A DNA stretch of 64,000 nt from Tuctoria greenei. Its lineage: Eukaryota > Streptophyta > Magnoliopsida > Poales > Poaceae. This document shows positions 51,420 through 61,460 of this stretch, one piece after another. A program made the position numbers and the translations under genes. Under the pieces are notes generated by a model. It did not search any database. It saw nothing but the letters and a program-made list of their open reading frames with translations, and was not told where the DNA came from. The stretch spans positions 281,305,560 through 281,369,559 of the forward strand of contig JAYESD010000001.1 of the NCBI GenBank assembly GCA_036927565.1. The letters are read 5' to 3'. Within the stretch, counting starts at the first letter, position 1. Each line of letters opens with the position of its first letter.

Positions 51420-54400
51420 ACGTTGGCCCTGGCAGCTTTCCTCTTCGACAATGGGCCCTTTGAAGATCGGATCCAGAGAGAGTTTGGGGTCTCAGCTCTT
51501 GTAACACACCAGAACATATTCGGCGATGTTCTTGGCCAGAGATTTCCCCTTCATCTCCAGCTGGTCGGCGATGACGTCACTCATTGCGTCGAGTTTGCTG
51601 CTAGTAGAGCTATGTTTCACCAGTGTCTGGTCCAGCTTTGGTGGTGGGTTCTCCGAATGTATTGGACTGAAGCCAAGCGGCACCAAAGCTCTGTCAGCAT
51701 GCCCCAAGAAGTCCCAGACCTACCAGGACTCAGTCGCCATCACATTCCTTAGCTCCTCCAGTGACCTTCTAGTGGTCGCAAGCTCCGAACTCTCCCGGGC
51801 AATGCGCTCGACCTCTTTGGCATGTTGCTGAAGGCTTTCAGCCACTTGCTTTTCGCGGTCAGTGAGCTCCGTCTCTCGGAGGTGGATGCTGTTCCGCCGT
51901 TCGGCCAGGTCCTTCTCCCTGCCTCTCACCTTTCCCTCTCTGTTGGCAACATCACCTTCTCTAATGGAGAGATCTTTCCCCTGCTTCCAGTGCTTCTCCT
52001 CCTCCTGCTTGCACCACTAATCAAATTTCTTGGTGCGGTCTGCCAAATTCTACTCTCCTAGAGATAGTTTCTGGGTGAGCTCCCCCTCTCTCTTCAAAAT
52101 ATCCTCTTGCATCTCTAGGAGCTTCTCTTCACTCTCATCGAGCTCCGCTCGGTGCCCCAGGAGAATCTCGTTCAATGTGTTGAGGCTATCTTGACGTTCA
52201 TCAGCAGCATCATTGCTCTTTATGGCATGCTCGAGAATTTCCAGAGACTTAGCATTGAGGGCCCTGATGGATGCCTCCCTCTCTTCCAGCAAATGGCCCC
52301 AATATTCCATCCAGGCCTTTTCCTTCTCGACCCACTCCCGTTGGTCGGCAAGCCTTGTCTGCGCCAGCTTGGTTTTGAAATGAAGTCTGTTGCGCCAACG
52401 CCTAAAGGTGTGGCCCTCTTCTTCGAGGACCTTGCTGTCGTGGTCGAAGGTGAGGTTGACTTGACAGAGACTGGAGCAGGCGTTGTCGATAGACAACTCC
52501 AAAGGAATAGGCCCCGAGCATGCTGGAGTAATCTCCGCCGGCTCTAGGGGGTCTTCAAGCACAAAAATTGGGTCCCATGCGACAAGCGTGGTCCCCTGCG
52601 GTCCTGCAGCACTAGGCCCCCCCGGAAGCTCTTCTGCTCCTACTAACGTTGATGAGGGCCCTACCAAGGGAACTTCAACCTCCGGGGCTGACGCCGATGG
52701 TCCCCCCACCAGATCTTCAACTGATGGCTCTATAGGTTGAGGGCCTGCTGCTGACTCCTCTGGGTGCTCCGGCTCGAACATGGTCACCTATGGAGTAATC
52801 TCCTCCAGGGCGGATGTTGGAGCTTTGTCCGGAGCCTCCACCACCACCAGCTCAGGTGCCGACACTTCCACTGCATCTGACTCAGGTGCCGGGGTTTCAA
52901 TAACCTCCAGCACAAAGGCCGGAACTTTCGGCACCTTCGACTCGACCGCCGAATTTTCAACAACTTCCGCCACAGGCGCCATAGCTTTGTTTACCTCCGA
53001 CTAAAATGCCAGAGCTTCCGCCATCTTCGTCTCCTGCACCGGAGCTTCAGCCGCCAGTGCTGCGGCCGCTGGCGCATCTTCATTAACTTCTCCCCGTGGT
53101 CCGGCGTTACCATGGGAGTTTCTGGCATCTCCTTTGGATCCAAGTTCACTACAGCTGGTGCCGGAGTTGCCGTGTCTTCTGCTACCACTCGGGGAGGCAC
53201 AGGGGTTGAAGCCATAGCTTCTACACGCTCAGCCCCAGTCATCGCAAAATTTCTTCTCCTGAGGCCCGGAGTCAGAGGCCACCAGATCCGGTGAGGCAAA
53301 TACCTTGGACCTCGGCTGGAAGCTAGCTGCTGCAACTGGAGTCTTCTCAGCCGCGACCTCCCTCGGCTGGGAAGGACCACCGGACCTGGAGCCCGCAGCT
53401 GGCACCGGAGCCAGAGTCGATCTACCAGAGCTAGCGCCCCTCGAGGACACCGACACCGAAGGAGGCGTGGCTACTGAAGATCTGCTTCGTCGAGGAGAAG
53501 GGACTGTTGAAGACGAAGCTGACCTGACGGAGCTCCCATCAGCATGCCTCAACTTCCTCTTCCGGCTGGAAGAATCGGCAGGCTCCTTGCCTTTGCCCTT
53601 ACCCTTTCCCTTGCTAGCGTCATCATCCTTCTGGCTTGGAGCTGTGGGGGCCACCCTCTCTGAAACTCCAGGGATTGCAACCCCAGAGGTACTACGTCTA
53701 TCCACCACGCCTAGGTCGTCCAGCGCTGGCATCCTCCTCCGAAGCTCCCTGCTAGCCTCTGGAACCATGTTCAGAGGCAGGAAGGCAGCCGGCGAAGCCA
53801 TGGCATCGCAGAAGATACCACTATTCTGAAATTTCTTGAGATGGATATTCAAAGCTTCATCATCCAAGTTGATGTTCAAACCAACTTCAATTCGGTTATG
53901 ATCCATTTCACTCTTGAAAGCCCATGCAGGCCACTCCCCGGTCTTCGGAAGAGCCCACCTGTTCACTAAGAAATTGCCGAAGACCATTTGGGGGGTCAGT
54001 CCTCCCACTACGCATTCTTGGATCCTTTCCAGAATGGGCTTGTACGCATCTGACAGCTTCGAAACTACATTCTAGGCGTCGGTGTGGACATTGGGAAGGC
54101 CCTTGGGCAGCTCCGACCTCTCATGCTCCTCCACTGTGATGATCACCCATTACTTCTTCCAATCGTCCCACTTACCGAAGGAGAAGGTCTTCAAGTACTT
54201 TAAGGGGAAATTCTTCCGCTTCACGAAGTAGTAGAAGACTATCAACTCCGTCCCCTTCTCGGTGGTGTGGACCGTGAAGAAGGTCCGGAACAATTCAATG
54301 CAAGGAGGCACATCCACCAATATCTCGCAGAAGTGGACAAAGGTCACCACCAGCAAGAGGAAGTTGGGGCTGAGATGATAAAGCTGGAGGCCGTAGAAGT

Positions 54401-54684
54401 CCAACAACATCAAGAGAAAGCTTGAAAAAGGTGGGATCAAACCCACCATGGCATACACTGAGAAGTACACCATCTCTCCGGTGCACTCCTTCTTGAAGGG
54501 GAGCTTGCCGAAGCGGATGAAATTGTTGCAGGAGTCGCTGGACCATCCCATGTAGGTCCAGACGCTCAACATGTCTTTGTTGGTCTTGATCTTTCTTTGG
54601 GGAAGACCCAACTCCATCGCGGCAAAGCGGAGCGAAAGTTGGAAAGGCTATGCGAAGGTTGGGAGGCTCTGAGCGCAAGTTCAA
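51420..54684 (-). pseudogene. Antisense ORF of the Tat/Retand element (putative gypsy-type transposon protein)
   Basis: On the minus strand, opposite to gag-pol, about 1000 codons are readable almost entirely in one frame class (54617-54150, 54008-53229, 52787-52050, 51929-51720, 51707-51492). They are broken by stops near 54150 and 54080 and by shifts near 54630 and 53230-53380. The N-terminal part matches the family often annotated 'putative gypsy type transposon': PPFSSFLLMLLDFYGLQLYH, LSPNFLLLVVTFVHFCEILV, PCIELFRTFF. A Ser/Pro/Arg-rich linker follows (53350-53700), then long coiled-coil segments (52150-52450, 51720-51930: EKEKAWMEYWGHLLEER, RETELTDREKQVAESL). Antisense ORFs between integrase and the 3' LTR are known in Tat-lineage elements such as maize Grande. 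Function unknown. Confidence 0.82.
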
Positions 54685-55141
54685 TTGAAAGTGTAAAGAG
54701 TCCTCAAACCGTGCAGGCTTTCCTTCTTAAGTAAGCCTCCACAACGTTTGGATGGAAATCGTAGTGGGATCAAGATCACGTTTTCAAAAATGTACCCTGT
54801 CAATGACGAATGGACCCGGGTCCACTTCGGCGGAAAGGCCGAAATTATTACCCTAGGTGAACCGTTGTCATGATGGGAAGTTGGAAGCCCGAGGGCAGCG
54901 GCCTGACAAGGCGCGCGGAACCGATACGGTTTTCACATTGGGAACCGGTGACCTTGAATTGCGTGAGATCCGCATGCAAGGATCTCACCTGCCGCATTCA
55001 AAAAAAGCCACGCGGTGATGGTTTAACAGTGAACCATCACCCCAACGACACATTATAAGAGCTTTGAAGCCACAACGTGGGAATCAAAGATTGCCCCACC
55101 TCTGGTAGAATAACTTAACCCAAAGGATTTCTCCAAGAGAT
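54685..55141 (+). other. 3' untranslated region of Tat/Retand copy B
   Basis: No recognisable coding sequence. It may contain the promoter of the antisense ORF (minus strand), but I see no clear TATA box. Confidence 0.5.
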
Positions 55142-55156
55142 GGGCCCGGGGGCCAC
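55142..55156 (+). other. Polypurine-like tract before LTR C
   Basis: GGGCCCGGGGGCCAC directly precedes LTR start TGTCGGTACC. This GC-rich form of the tract is usual for Tat/Retand elements and shows that LTR C is a plus-strand 3' LTR. Confidence 0.75.
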
Positions 55157-55989
55157 TGTCGGTACCCTGCATATATGATACCCCACGAAACCGCAAGAAA
55201 CGCCAAGGAGTTTCCCTTGTCCGAGTTGAAGACCTCCGAAGGCCACATGTGTTACACAGCACTAGCCCCGCCTCCCTCGTTCGGGTAGCTCCAGCATCGC
55301 CACGTGTAACACAAGGCCGGACCTAACCCCCTTCATAGGGAAGCTCCGGTCTTGCCACGTGTCGAGCGACCCCGGACCTAATCCCCAGTAGAGGGAAGCT
55401 CCGGTGCTGCCACGTGTATAGTGACTTCGGAACTGTCTCTCCACGATGGGAAGCTCCGGAGCCGCAACATGTCAAGCCTTCAGACCTGAGACAACAACGA
55501 AGAGACCGACGGATCTCAACGGCACGGACATTCAAAGGACAGTTAAAGCTATAGTTACAAGACCTGATTGTGTGTCATTAATGCCATATTAATGACACAC
55601 GATCAGAGGACCCTTAACAACGGTAACGCTACCATTAAGGCGCGTTATCATACTGATAATTGTGCTTAATATTCACAAATTGTGTATTAGACAATTAACT
55701 ACCGCCATGGTCACATGTCGGGCCAGACTTACAATGTAACAGCCAATCCTTGGACTATAAAAGGGATGCACCGCACGGTACAGAGACAACTAAGCTCACA
55801 CGCTCACAAGCGCCATACATTCATACATACAACACACATCCCGTGGAGTAAGGTGTTACGCTCAGGCGGCCCGAACCATGTAAAATCATCATGTCACCGT
55901 CTTGCTTGTAATCTCACGCGCCCCAACCAATCAAGAACCTCCGCGGGCCACGATCTAGTAGTACAAGGGGAAGTGTCGATTGCACACTT
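55157..55989 (+). repeat. Tat/Retand-like LTR C, lacking its last ~5 bp
   Basis: It starts TGTCGGTACCCTGCATA and is the most complete LTR of the family in the window. G-box units lie near 55298, 55355 and 55411, with degenerate ones near 55242 and 55463. The TATA box (TATAAAAG) is at 55756-55763. It matches LTR B up to TGCACACTT at 55989, but the terminal CAACA is replaced by protease-leader sequence. Confidence 0.9.
55756..55763 (+). promoter_or_regulatory. TATA box of LTR C
   Basis: TATAAAAG about 600 bp into the LTR, with G-box-bearing units about 290-460 bp upstream. Confidence 0.8.
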
Positions 55990-56895
55990 GGACAGACGCA
56001 TTCTGAAAACTATGCGTCGGGAGATGGCTGCTGCTGCACCCACTGCCGAGGTGGAGCCTCATCAGAAGTGGATGGATACTACCATAGTTTCAATGCTTTG
56101 GACTGTCTAAAACACATGGCAGGAGCTAGACAATTGCCCCTGATGGTCTAACCAACTATCAACAATATCCATCTCTTCCATGTCTTGGTGGATGGAGGCG
56201 CGACCCTCAAACTGATTAGCTTCGCAAGCTTTGTGAAGCTCTAGCTTAGCCTCTCGAACCTCAGGCCTCCGTGCCCATTTTCCAGGGTGGATCCGGGAGC
56301 TATCACACCACTCGGCTCTGTTACTCTTCCGGTAACCATCAGGACACCAGAGAACTACTAGTTCAAGAAGCTGGTGTTTGATGTGGTACACATCGACCTT
56401 CCCTTCAACGCCATCCTAGACAGGCCATCCCTGTATAGGTTCATGGCGGTGGCCCACTACGGATACCTGGTGTTGAAGATGCCAACTCTGTCAAGCGTCC
56501 TTCGGATCCGAGGGGATCGCACTGCTGTAGTTACTGCACTGGAAAAACTTTATGCGCTCACAAAAGCGCAAGAAGATGAATTTGGTAAGGAACAATCTGC
56601 TCAACAACCACCAAGCTTGTGCCAGCACGGCTCAACCACTGCATCTCGTGTGCAGCCAAGCAGCGACACTGTCATTCCCGTCAAAGTCGTCCAAATTAGT
56701 TCTGATGCCGCTCAGATCACTTGTATATTGGGAGGTCTGGGTGACAAATAGGAACTCGTTATCATCACTTTCCTCTAGGCAAATGTCGACGTGTTGCATG
56801 ACAACTGTCACAAATGCCCAGGTTCCCTAGGGAGGTGATCGAGCACCATCTAAAGATCTACCCTGACACACGGCCTACACAACAGAAGCCCCGTG
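55990..56895 (+). pseudogene. Tat/Retand-like internal fragment C: protease to RT leader
   Basis: It is fused directly to LTR C with the primer-binding site and gag missing. DRRILKTMRREMAAAAPTAE matches the copy B leader at about 29490. Protease remnants include VLVDGGATLK-type sequence near 56180 (shifted), then VVHIDLPFNAILDRPSLYRF and AVAHYGYLVLKMPTL in the frame 56374-56751. Similarity ends in the RT leader (IYPDTRP-type) near 56895. Confidence 0.85.
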
Positions 56896-57024
56896 ATGAG
56901 TAGGTTTAGGCCCGATCTTTCGAAAGGTATGTCGATTAGGGTGGAGAACTCGACGTTGATGATCCGCGGCACTCAAGCAGTTCGAGTACCCCTGCAATCA
57001 GTACACCACGACTCCATTGGTTAT
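56896..57024. other. Unassigned 130-bp stretch
   Basis: It lies between the Tat/Retand fragment and the chromovirus LTR. GTTAT at 57020-57024 would be the target-site duplication of the chromovirus; its partner is outside the window. Confidence 0.4.
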
Positions 57025-59278
57025 TGTGACGCCCGGTTCCGAAAAATGAACCAAGCTAACGTATATGTGTGCCCAGGATGTTCAACACACATACACGAGT
57101 GATTCACAAATGATAAACAGATAATTACCACAACTCAAATTATTAAATAAGTACTCTTATTACATAATTCATTATATCCTCGAATACAAGCTCTAATGAA
57201 TATTAATGACAAGTTCAACTAATGCAGCCGAAATAAACTAATTAAGCAAACTAAGCAACTATGCAGCATAAGCGACAGGGTATGTATGCGCAGCTCCAAT
57301 CAACACCACAGGCAAAGCTGACGGTAGACATGGCCTAGAACTCCGCATTATCACCATTAAACTCCCAATCCTGACCTGCAACTGTTGGGGGGGGGGGATT
57401 GCAAGAGTGAGTACATGTCGTACTCAGCAAGTGTGGAAAGTATGACATGTGGCTGATTCAAATGACGACAATAATAATGGAAAAGTGCTGAAAAGTATAG
57501 TAAAACATTTGAAAAGCAATATATATATTATATGTATGTGAAGTAAACCCATCATAATCATAAGTAATACCATAATACCGATCTGATTTCACTACCATCA
57601 TCAATAATTCCAGATTTCACCATCGTCAATAACCATATTCAATACCAGAAATTAATCCATAACTCCATCCCATAACCATAACCATAATCATAATATCAAC
57701 CATAACCATTACCAAACCATAATCATCCCAAATTCCAATTTTCCCTCTAATCATGGAAGTTGTCCAGGTGCTCATAACCGGGAGCACGGCTATCATGATA
57801 GTTTTATTTGACTCTGAAGAGTTTGTACCTCTTTACCCACGTGTTCGTGATTTCATCACCTTTTGGTGACTAAGAACCTCCCTTATGCCCATGACCCGTC
57901 GGTCACATTACACACTTTCGTTGGTGTGTGGCCAAGAGATCACAAAATAGCCTTTACAAAGGGATTACTAGCCTATTTAGACTCCACTGAGGTTTCACCG
58001 GTGGCGATGCCTCCAACTGAGCACATCTTCAACCAAGGGCCCCCTCTTGAGCCATTCGGATCCCAGGGTAGTCCCACCAATCATCAACAAACCCAATCCA
58101 ACTACCCCTTCCCCGAGCATCCACAATGGTCCAAACAGCACTAGCAAAGCCCTAATTAATCAGCTACGCCGCACCCATACTTGGCCTCGTGGTGGCACTG
58201 TAGTCCTAGCTTATTCTCGCATGAACCGGTCCTTAGATCTAAAGCAAGCAAACCACCATGACATCCAACCCATCCACATACCAGGCTTGCTTAGATCACC
58301 CATTACAATACCATATTAACCAGTTCATGTTATTCATAATCTCATCCATGCATAAATAAATTGATTGGTATAGTTGCTTTCCATCCCAGTTGATTAAGCG
58401 AAGCAAAAAGTAAAAAGCCTTCCCGACTCTCTACCATAAATTCCAGGTGACAAGTGTGGTCAAACAAAACTAGTAAACTTCCTACCATAGGATTTCCCAT
58501 CAAATTGACACAAGCATGTAGTTTTACAAACAAAACATTTATTTTAAAACAGGATCAATATGCTTCAAGGACACTTGCCTTGCTCTTGCTGTTGATTAGG
58601 ATCAAAGCCTTCAAACTCTTGGTGCTGTAGATCCTCCGCGGCACTTTCTAGCGCAAATCCATCTAATCCACACAATAAACATACAAGACAAGAAACACAA
58701 TCAAAGAGTGCACAAATATTGCTCAATATGACATGACATGCATGATTGATGCAAATGCAAGGTAGAACTTGTTACTAGATTGCTTTTAATGATAACTAAC
58801 TAGTTCTAATAGCTTTTAACAAGTTTATACAGGTTCGGATTCGATTAGATCAAATTTTAGAATTAATTCAACACAATTTAACCAGAAAGATCGGACTAGT
58901 CCGCTAGGGACCGGACAAGTCCGCACTCTGCGAGATCAGCAGATTAGGGTTTCCTAGATCGACGTGAATTTGGAGATTAGGGGTTGAATTCACGTAAGGA
59001 AAAGAGAATAGAAGGTATACCAGGTGCTTAGAACTCCAATGAATCAAGAAACTTGGAGGTAACACTTGGATCTTGATGATCTAGGGTTGGTGATGAACTT
59101 GGAGATGAATTGGTGGTGAAGGACGAAACTTGGTGGAGATCTTTATCCTTCTTCGTTTCCTCCTCTTCTTCCTCTTGCTTGGGATTTTCTCGTCCCTCCT
59201 TGATGGTGGCTCCCCACGAACTAGGGTTTGGGTGGGTGGAAAAGTGGCAAATAGATGTCAAACCAAGGGGTGGGACTG

Positions 59279-59286
59279 TTTATATA
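59279..59286 (-). promoter_or_regulatory. TATA box of the chromovirus LTR
   Basis: The minus strand reads TATATAAA about 640 bp into the LTR. Confidence 0.7.
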
Positions 59287-59451
59287 GAGGTGGAGGCTAG
59301 GGTTAGATGGATTTCGAGTTTTGGGATGAGTAGAGGCCGGTTTAGAGTCCCACATGGGCTCCAAAAGAGTTAGGCACGACGTACCTAGGCCCACTTAACG
59401 TGAAACCCAAGAAACAAGTCGTAAAACAAAATATCAACTCGGAGCCGCGAA

Positions 59452-59782
59452 ATATCGGACAAGTCCGGAAAGGACCGGACTAGTCCGAAGTCGTCCAGAG
59501 AGAAAATCAGACAAGTCTGGCAAAAAATCGGACAAGTCCGAACTTGAACAGAGAGGAAAACGGACAAGTCCGCTGGAACACCGGACTAGTCCGGAAAAGT
59601 ACAGGGACTTAGCAAATTTTCAAGGATTCATGGAATACCGGACTAGTCCGCACAAGATCGGACAAGTCCGAAGTTGTCCAGAGGCAAATATCGGACTAAT
59701 CCGCAGCAAAAATGGACAAGTCCGTTTTTAGTCAGAGAGAAATCGGACTAGTCCTCAGCAAAACCAGACTAGTCCGCACTTT
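59452..59782 (-). promoter_or_regulatory. CGGACTAGTCCG / CGGACAAGTCCG array in chromovirus U3
   Basis: About a dozen copies or close variants occur near 59455, 59475, 59508, 59529, 59560, 59582, 59639, 59658, 59691, 59711, 59742 and 59766; two more lie at 58891-58923 downstream of the TATA box. They sit about 170-500 bp upstream of the TATA box, as in copia 2, but here the AAG form is as common as the perfect palindrome. Confidence 0.87.
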
Positions 59783-59924
59783 CCTGCGTTTTAAGTGCGG
59801 TTTTGCTCCAATCAATTTTAAATGCTCCGAAATAAAGTTAAACTCGTTCCTCTTTATGTGGGTTAATGTTAAACATGTATATGAGTGTATGTAGGGCATG
59901 ATGCATGAAAATGAGGGTGTTACA

Positions 59925-59940
59925 AACCTACCCCCCTTAA
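59925..59940 (-). other. Polypurine tract of the chromovirus
   Basis: The minus strand reads TTAAGGGGGGTAGGTT, abutting the LTR start TGTAACACCC. Confidence 0.9.
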
Positions 59941-59947
59941 AATGAAT

Positions 59948-61447
59948 CTAGCCCTCGAGATTCGACGCGGAAGAGAAGAGATAGGGAAAGTCCTTCTTGA
60001 GATCATCCTCCAATTCCCACGTCGCTTCTTTTTCTGTGTGGTGCTTCCATTGAACTTTACACCATCTAATGACCTTGTTCCTTGTGACTCTCTCCTTAGT
60101 TTCCAAGATTTTGACCGGTTGCTCGGCATACGTCAAATCTTCCTCTAGTTCCAATTCTTCCATTGGCACTTGTTCTTCCGGTACTCTCAAACACTTCTTG
60201 AGCTGGGAAACATGAAAGACATCATGTACGTCTGAAAGATGAGCTGGCATCTCCATCTTATATGCTACTTCTCCTCTTTTGTCCAAAATCTTGAATGGTC
60301 CAATATAACGAGGTGCGAGCTTGCCCCTTATGTTAAACCTCTTATGGCCCCTCATTGGTGACACCTTGAGGTAAACAAAATCTCCCACTTCAAAGGCTGA
60401 TCCCCTTCTCCTATTGTCCGCATAGCCTTTTTGTCTTGATTGGGACGCCCTCAAGTTTTCACGAATCATTTGGACTTGCTTTTCAGCTTCTTGCAACACA
60501 TCCGGACCAAATACTTGAGTTTCTCCTGCCTCATTCCAGAATAAAGGTGTCCTACACTTCCTTCCATAAAGTGCTTCATATGGTGACATCTTCAAACTTG
60601 CTTGGTAACTATTGTTGTATGAAAATTCCGCGTATGACAAGCTTTTGTCCCAACTTTTCCCATGCTTTAAAGCACAAGCTCTTAACATGTCCTCCAAAAT
60701 CTGATTGGTCCTCTTGGTTTGTCCGTCCGCTTGAGGATGATATGCTGAACTAAAATTCAACCTCGTTCCCAAAGCTTCATGCAATTTTTGCCAAAATCTG
60801 GAGGTAAATTGAGAACCTCTATCCGAGACTATCTTCTTAGGGACTCCATGTCGGCACACAATATGCTCCATATACAATTCTGCTAGCTTCGCGGTGGTAT
60901 ATATGGTCTTGACAGGAATAAAGTGAGCTGATTTTGTCAACCGATCTACAATGACCCATATTGAATCATAGCCATACTGGGTTCGCGGTAATCCAACTAT
61001 AAAGTCCATACCAATCTCTTCCCACTTCCACTCTGGAATCTTCAATGGCTGCAATAACCCTGCTGGACTTTGATGTTCCGCCTTGACTCGTTGGCACACG
61101 TCACACAATGCAACATATTCGGCTATGTCCTTCTTCATGCTATCCCACCAATAGCAAGTCTTCAAGTCTTTGTACATCTTCGTACAACCTGGGTGAATCG
61201 AGTAAGGTGAGTCATGTGCCTCCTTTAATATTGTCTCCCGAATATGTTTTACATTAGGCACAACGATTCTCTTTCCAAGCCATAAGGTACCATATTCGTC
61301 TTCATCAAATCTGAATTCTCTCCCTTCCTCAGTCCTTTCCTTGATTTCCTTGACCTCTTCATCTGCGGTTTGGGCCTCTCGAATTTCTTGCTCCAAGGTT
61401 GGGTTTAACTCCATCATCTCCGTATCATTTACAAACCCGAGGTTCAA
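59948..61447 (-). CDS. Chromovirus integrase with C-terminal chromodomain
   Basis: This 499-codon open frame starts after the RNase H end. Integrase zinc finger: paired His in EAHDSPYSIHPG and Cys in CDVCQRVK. Core: GMDFIVGLP (Asp), IVSDRGSQFTSRFW (Asp) and SSAYHPQADGQTKRTNQ, where the usual catalytic Glu position reads Lys (DGQTKR instead of DGQTER), a likely inactivating change. The C-terminal GPF/Y region reads RYIGPFKILDKRGEVAY. The chromodomain follows at about residues 440-490: PVKILETKERVTRNK, VQWKHHTEKEATWELEDDL. In the family this domain directs integration into heterochromatin. The frame is separated from RNase H by a one-base shift near 61455, so the first Met is not a natural start. 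Confidence 0.94.
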   Translation of the reverse strand: MNLGFVNDTEMMELNPTLEQEIREAQTADEEVKEIKERTEEGREFRFDEDEYGTLWLGKRIVVPNVKHIRETILKEAHDSPYSIHPGCTKMYKDLKTCYWWDSMKKDIAEYVALCDVCQRVKAEHQSPAGLLQPLKIPEWKWEEIGMDFIVGLPRTQYGYDSIWVIVDRLTKSAHFIPVKTIYTTAKLAELYMEHIVCRHGVPKKIVSDRGSQFTSRFWQKLHEALGTRLNFSSAYHPQADGQTKRTNQILEDMLRACALKHGKSWDKSLSYAEFSYNNSYQASLKMSPYEALYGRKCRTPLFWNEAGETQVFGPDVLQEAEKQVQMIRENLRASQSRQKGYADNRRRGSAFEVGDFVYLKVSPMRGHKRFNIRGKLAPRYIGPFKILDKRGEVAYKMEMPAHLSDVHDVFHVSQLKKCLRVPEEQVPMEELELEEDLTYAEQPVKILETKERVTRNKVIRWCKVQWKHHTEKEATWELEDDLKKDFPYLFSSASNLEG

Positions 61448-61460
61448 CCGTTCAAACTCC

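Larger units (their letters stand above)
57025..59924 (-). repeat. 3' LTR of the chromovirus (2900 bp)
   Basis: On the plus strand it begins TGTGACGCCCGGTTCC and ends GAGGGTGTTACA. In element sense it begins TGTAACACCCTCATTTTC directly after the polypurine tract. The TATA box is at 59279-59286 (minus). A run of 11 G lies at 57387-57397, and CATAATCATAACCATAA-type repeats lie at 57540-57720. A segment near 57400-57430 resembles the CTTGCTGAGTACCACGAGTACT part of the Tekay-like LTR at 8555, which supports the shared lineage. Confidence 0.9.

Noticed and set aside
53305..53829. 174-codon plus-strand ORF opposite the antisense protein
   Set aside because: It is a shadow of the Ser/Pro-rich linker of the minus-strand ORF and has no domain of its own.
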